DNA from: Conchocele bisecta
Lineage: Eukaryota; Mollusca; Bivalvia; Lucinida; Thyasiridae
Length of the DNA: 64,000 nt
Assembly (NCBI GenBank): GCA_029237695.1
Contig: CM055265.1
Coordinates: forward strand, 42,587,331 to 42,651,330
Direction: 5' to 3'
Below, piece by piece: positions 62,632 to 64,000 of this stretch (positions within the stretch are counted from its first letter, which is position 1; each line of letters starts with the position of its first letter). Position numbers and translations under genes: made by a program. The notes beneath the pieces were generated by a model that was not told the DNA's origin, did no database searches, and was given only the letters and a program-made list of their open reading frames with translations.

Positions 62632-63058
62632 ACGGAGTCACGCAGGGGACGTAGAATTCTTTTTTTTAATCAATTTGTTCCCATGAAATAACAATTTGTT
62701 CCCTGAATTTAACAATTCGTTCCCATGAATTAAAAATTTGTTCCCTCAATTTAACAATTCGTTCCCACCCATTAATTTATGGGAACAAATTGTTATATTG
62801 TGGGAACAAAATGTTAATTTGAGGGAACAAATTGTTAAATTGAGGGAACAAATTGTCATTTCGTGGGAACGAATTGTTAATTCGAGGGAACAAATTGTTT
62901 AATTGAGGGAATAAATTATATCGTGGGAACAAATTGTTATATTGTGGGAACGAATTATTAATTCAAGGGAACAAATTGTTAAATTGAGGGAACAAATTGG
63001 TATTTCATGGGAACGAATTAATAAAAAGAAAATCCATGTCCCTGCCGGGCTCCGTAGC
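62632..63058. repeat. Inverted-repeat element with a 22 bp tandem core
   Basis: The ends are ACGGAGTCACGCAGGG and CCCTGCCGGGCTCCGT. The core is ~17 copies of GGGAACAAATTGTTAAATTG, with the first ~5 in inverse orientation (CAATTTGTTCCC) and the rest direct. The arrays meet near 62765-62785. Confidence 0.75.
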
Positions 63059-63401
63059 TTACAAATGTGTTAATGGTCTCAGCACATGTTTATCAGTTTG
63101 TCGTACATCTTTACATATCTTCATACTCGGCTACAAAAGAAACTGTGCAGTTTTTAAAGGGCACGTCTCTATTTATAAACAAACTCTAGCATTGCTCAGT
63201 GAAATCTACGTTGACGAAGCATTGTAATTTTGACATGTGCATATTTACTACAAATTAACAACTATGTGCAAAATGTGGGTTGTCTATGAATCTGAGGCAG
63301 CCGAATAATACTGTGATTATCATATTGATCAGGTAATTAATTGCTAAATGATGTCGTATTGAACATCAGACGTATAATTACTCTACATGTGTTAATGATC
63401 T

Positions 63402-63628
63402 GGGGCCCATTTCACTAAACTTCGTATGACTAAAATGTTAGTAAGTGCAAAATTATGATAGTCTGTAAATCTGACATTAAAAATGTTTTCTGGTAAACAA
63501 TTATTGAATTTACATTTATTGAGCATAGGCTGCATATGCAGCCTATGCTCAATAAATGTAAATCCATCAATTCACATTTCCAGGCGATCCTAAATTTGCA
63601 CGAACATAGTTTAATGAAACGGGCCCCA
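63402..63628. repeat. Foldback MITE family FB1, copy 4
   Basis: TCTGGGGCCCATTTCACTAA at the left and TTAATGAAACGGGCCCCAGA at the right. The central palindrome AGCATAGGCTGCATATGCAG is complete. Confidence 0.8.
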
Positions 63629-64000
63629 GATATGGTTATTATATATGGTACACATCATTCAATGTCGGTAGTACGTATGTGAGGCAAGCCATGTGATTTT
63701 GTACCTAAGAGGGTGTGCGATTTTTCATTAAAAAATATTTACAGAAACAGATATTTTCTGTTGATGACATGAAAATTTGGCAAATGTGAAATTCCAGTCC
63801 TCATTTTTTTTCTGAACGTTTTGTCAACTTTCGATGTCATTACGGAATATATCATAAATTTTGTGAAAAATAATTCCTGAAAAATCACACATGTTCGTAG
63901 GTACAAAATCACATGGCGAGTCTCATATTTGATTTTCACCCAGATAATTCAATCTTATGGGACGATGAGGTTTCCTTTGTCGCTCAGTATACATGGTATA
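63629..64000. other. No gene seen
   Basis: AT-rich DNA. ACACATGTTCGTAGGTACAA and TTTGTACCTAAGAGGGTGTG are partly complementary (63695-63910), suggesting another weak foldback. Confidence 0.35.

Noticed and set aside
62680..63020. Regular short repeats resembling a CRISPR array
   Set aside because: The units are contiguous 22-mers without unique spacers, switch orientation, and lie in animal DNA.

Overview
The window is animal nuclear DNA, most likely from a bivalve or related mollusc. The evidence is AT-rich non-coding sequence, GT-AG introns, a cyclophilin-type gene split by a 10 kb intron, and dense non-autonomous transposons of a kind familiar from bivalve genomes (elements built on ~160 bp core repeats, TCCGTCCGTC-rich 5' ends, hairpin plus CTAG/CTTG 3' ends). 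The species cannot be fixed from sequence alone. Two runs of exactly 500 N (25445-25944, 41114-41613) are scaffold gaps of unknown true size.

Layout. 1-4.7 kb: repeats and foldback elements. 4.7-15 kb: one decayed Ty3/gypsy retrotransposon on the minus strand (protease, RT, RNase H, integrase, then an unusual extra downstream coding region). It is interrupted by a 3.1 kb core-repeat element (7950-11031), which itself carries a hAT-like element, and by a 2.26 kb virus-like element with hairpin ends (4909-7166). 15.8-19.3 kb: a diverged ~180 bp satellite split by a 2 kb core-repeat element. 19.3-25.4 kb: foldback elements and Helitron-like copies. 25.9-31.6 kb: a second, much longer virus-like element of the same family. 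31.6-41 kb: SINE-like sequence, foldbacks, palindromic arrays and a G-rich minisatellite. 41.6-46.0 kb: a broken multi-exon gene with motifs like those of FEN/PIN nucleases and a Cys-rich tail. 48.2 kb and 58.6 kb: two exons of a cyclophilin (peptidyl-prolyl isomerase) gene on the plus strand; the intron between them holds Helitron-like elements, a Tc1 (DD34E) transposon and many foldbacks. 59-64 kb: more Helitron-like and foldback sequence.

The most interesting content is the virus-like family. Copy 1 (4909-7166) has 111 bp terminal inverted repeats that look identical, a ~30 bp hairpin at its right end, a zinc-finger/coiled-coil ORF and a divergently transcribed 203-codon ORF. Copy 2 (right end 31624, left end lost in the first N gap) has the same type of terminal hairpin, a remnant of the same zinc-finger ORF and, further in, a cassette of proteins not typical of cellular genes: a long acidic/coiled-coil protein with a C-terminal membrane anchor, an intact 454-codon ORF on the opposite strand also ending in a hydrophobic tail, two broken beta-rich ORFs and a broken ORF with a glycine-rich hydrophobic centre. 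I infer an endogenised DNA virus or virus-like transposon. No polymerase, integrase, ATPase or protease gene is visible, so I do not assign it to a named family.
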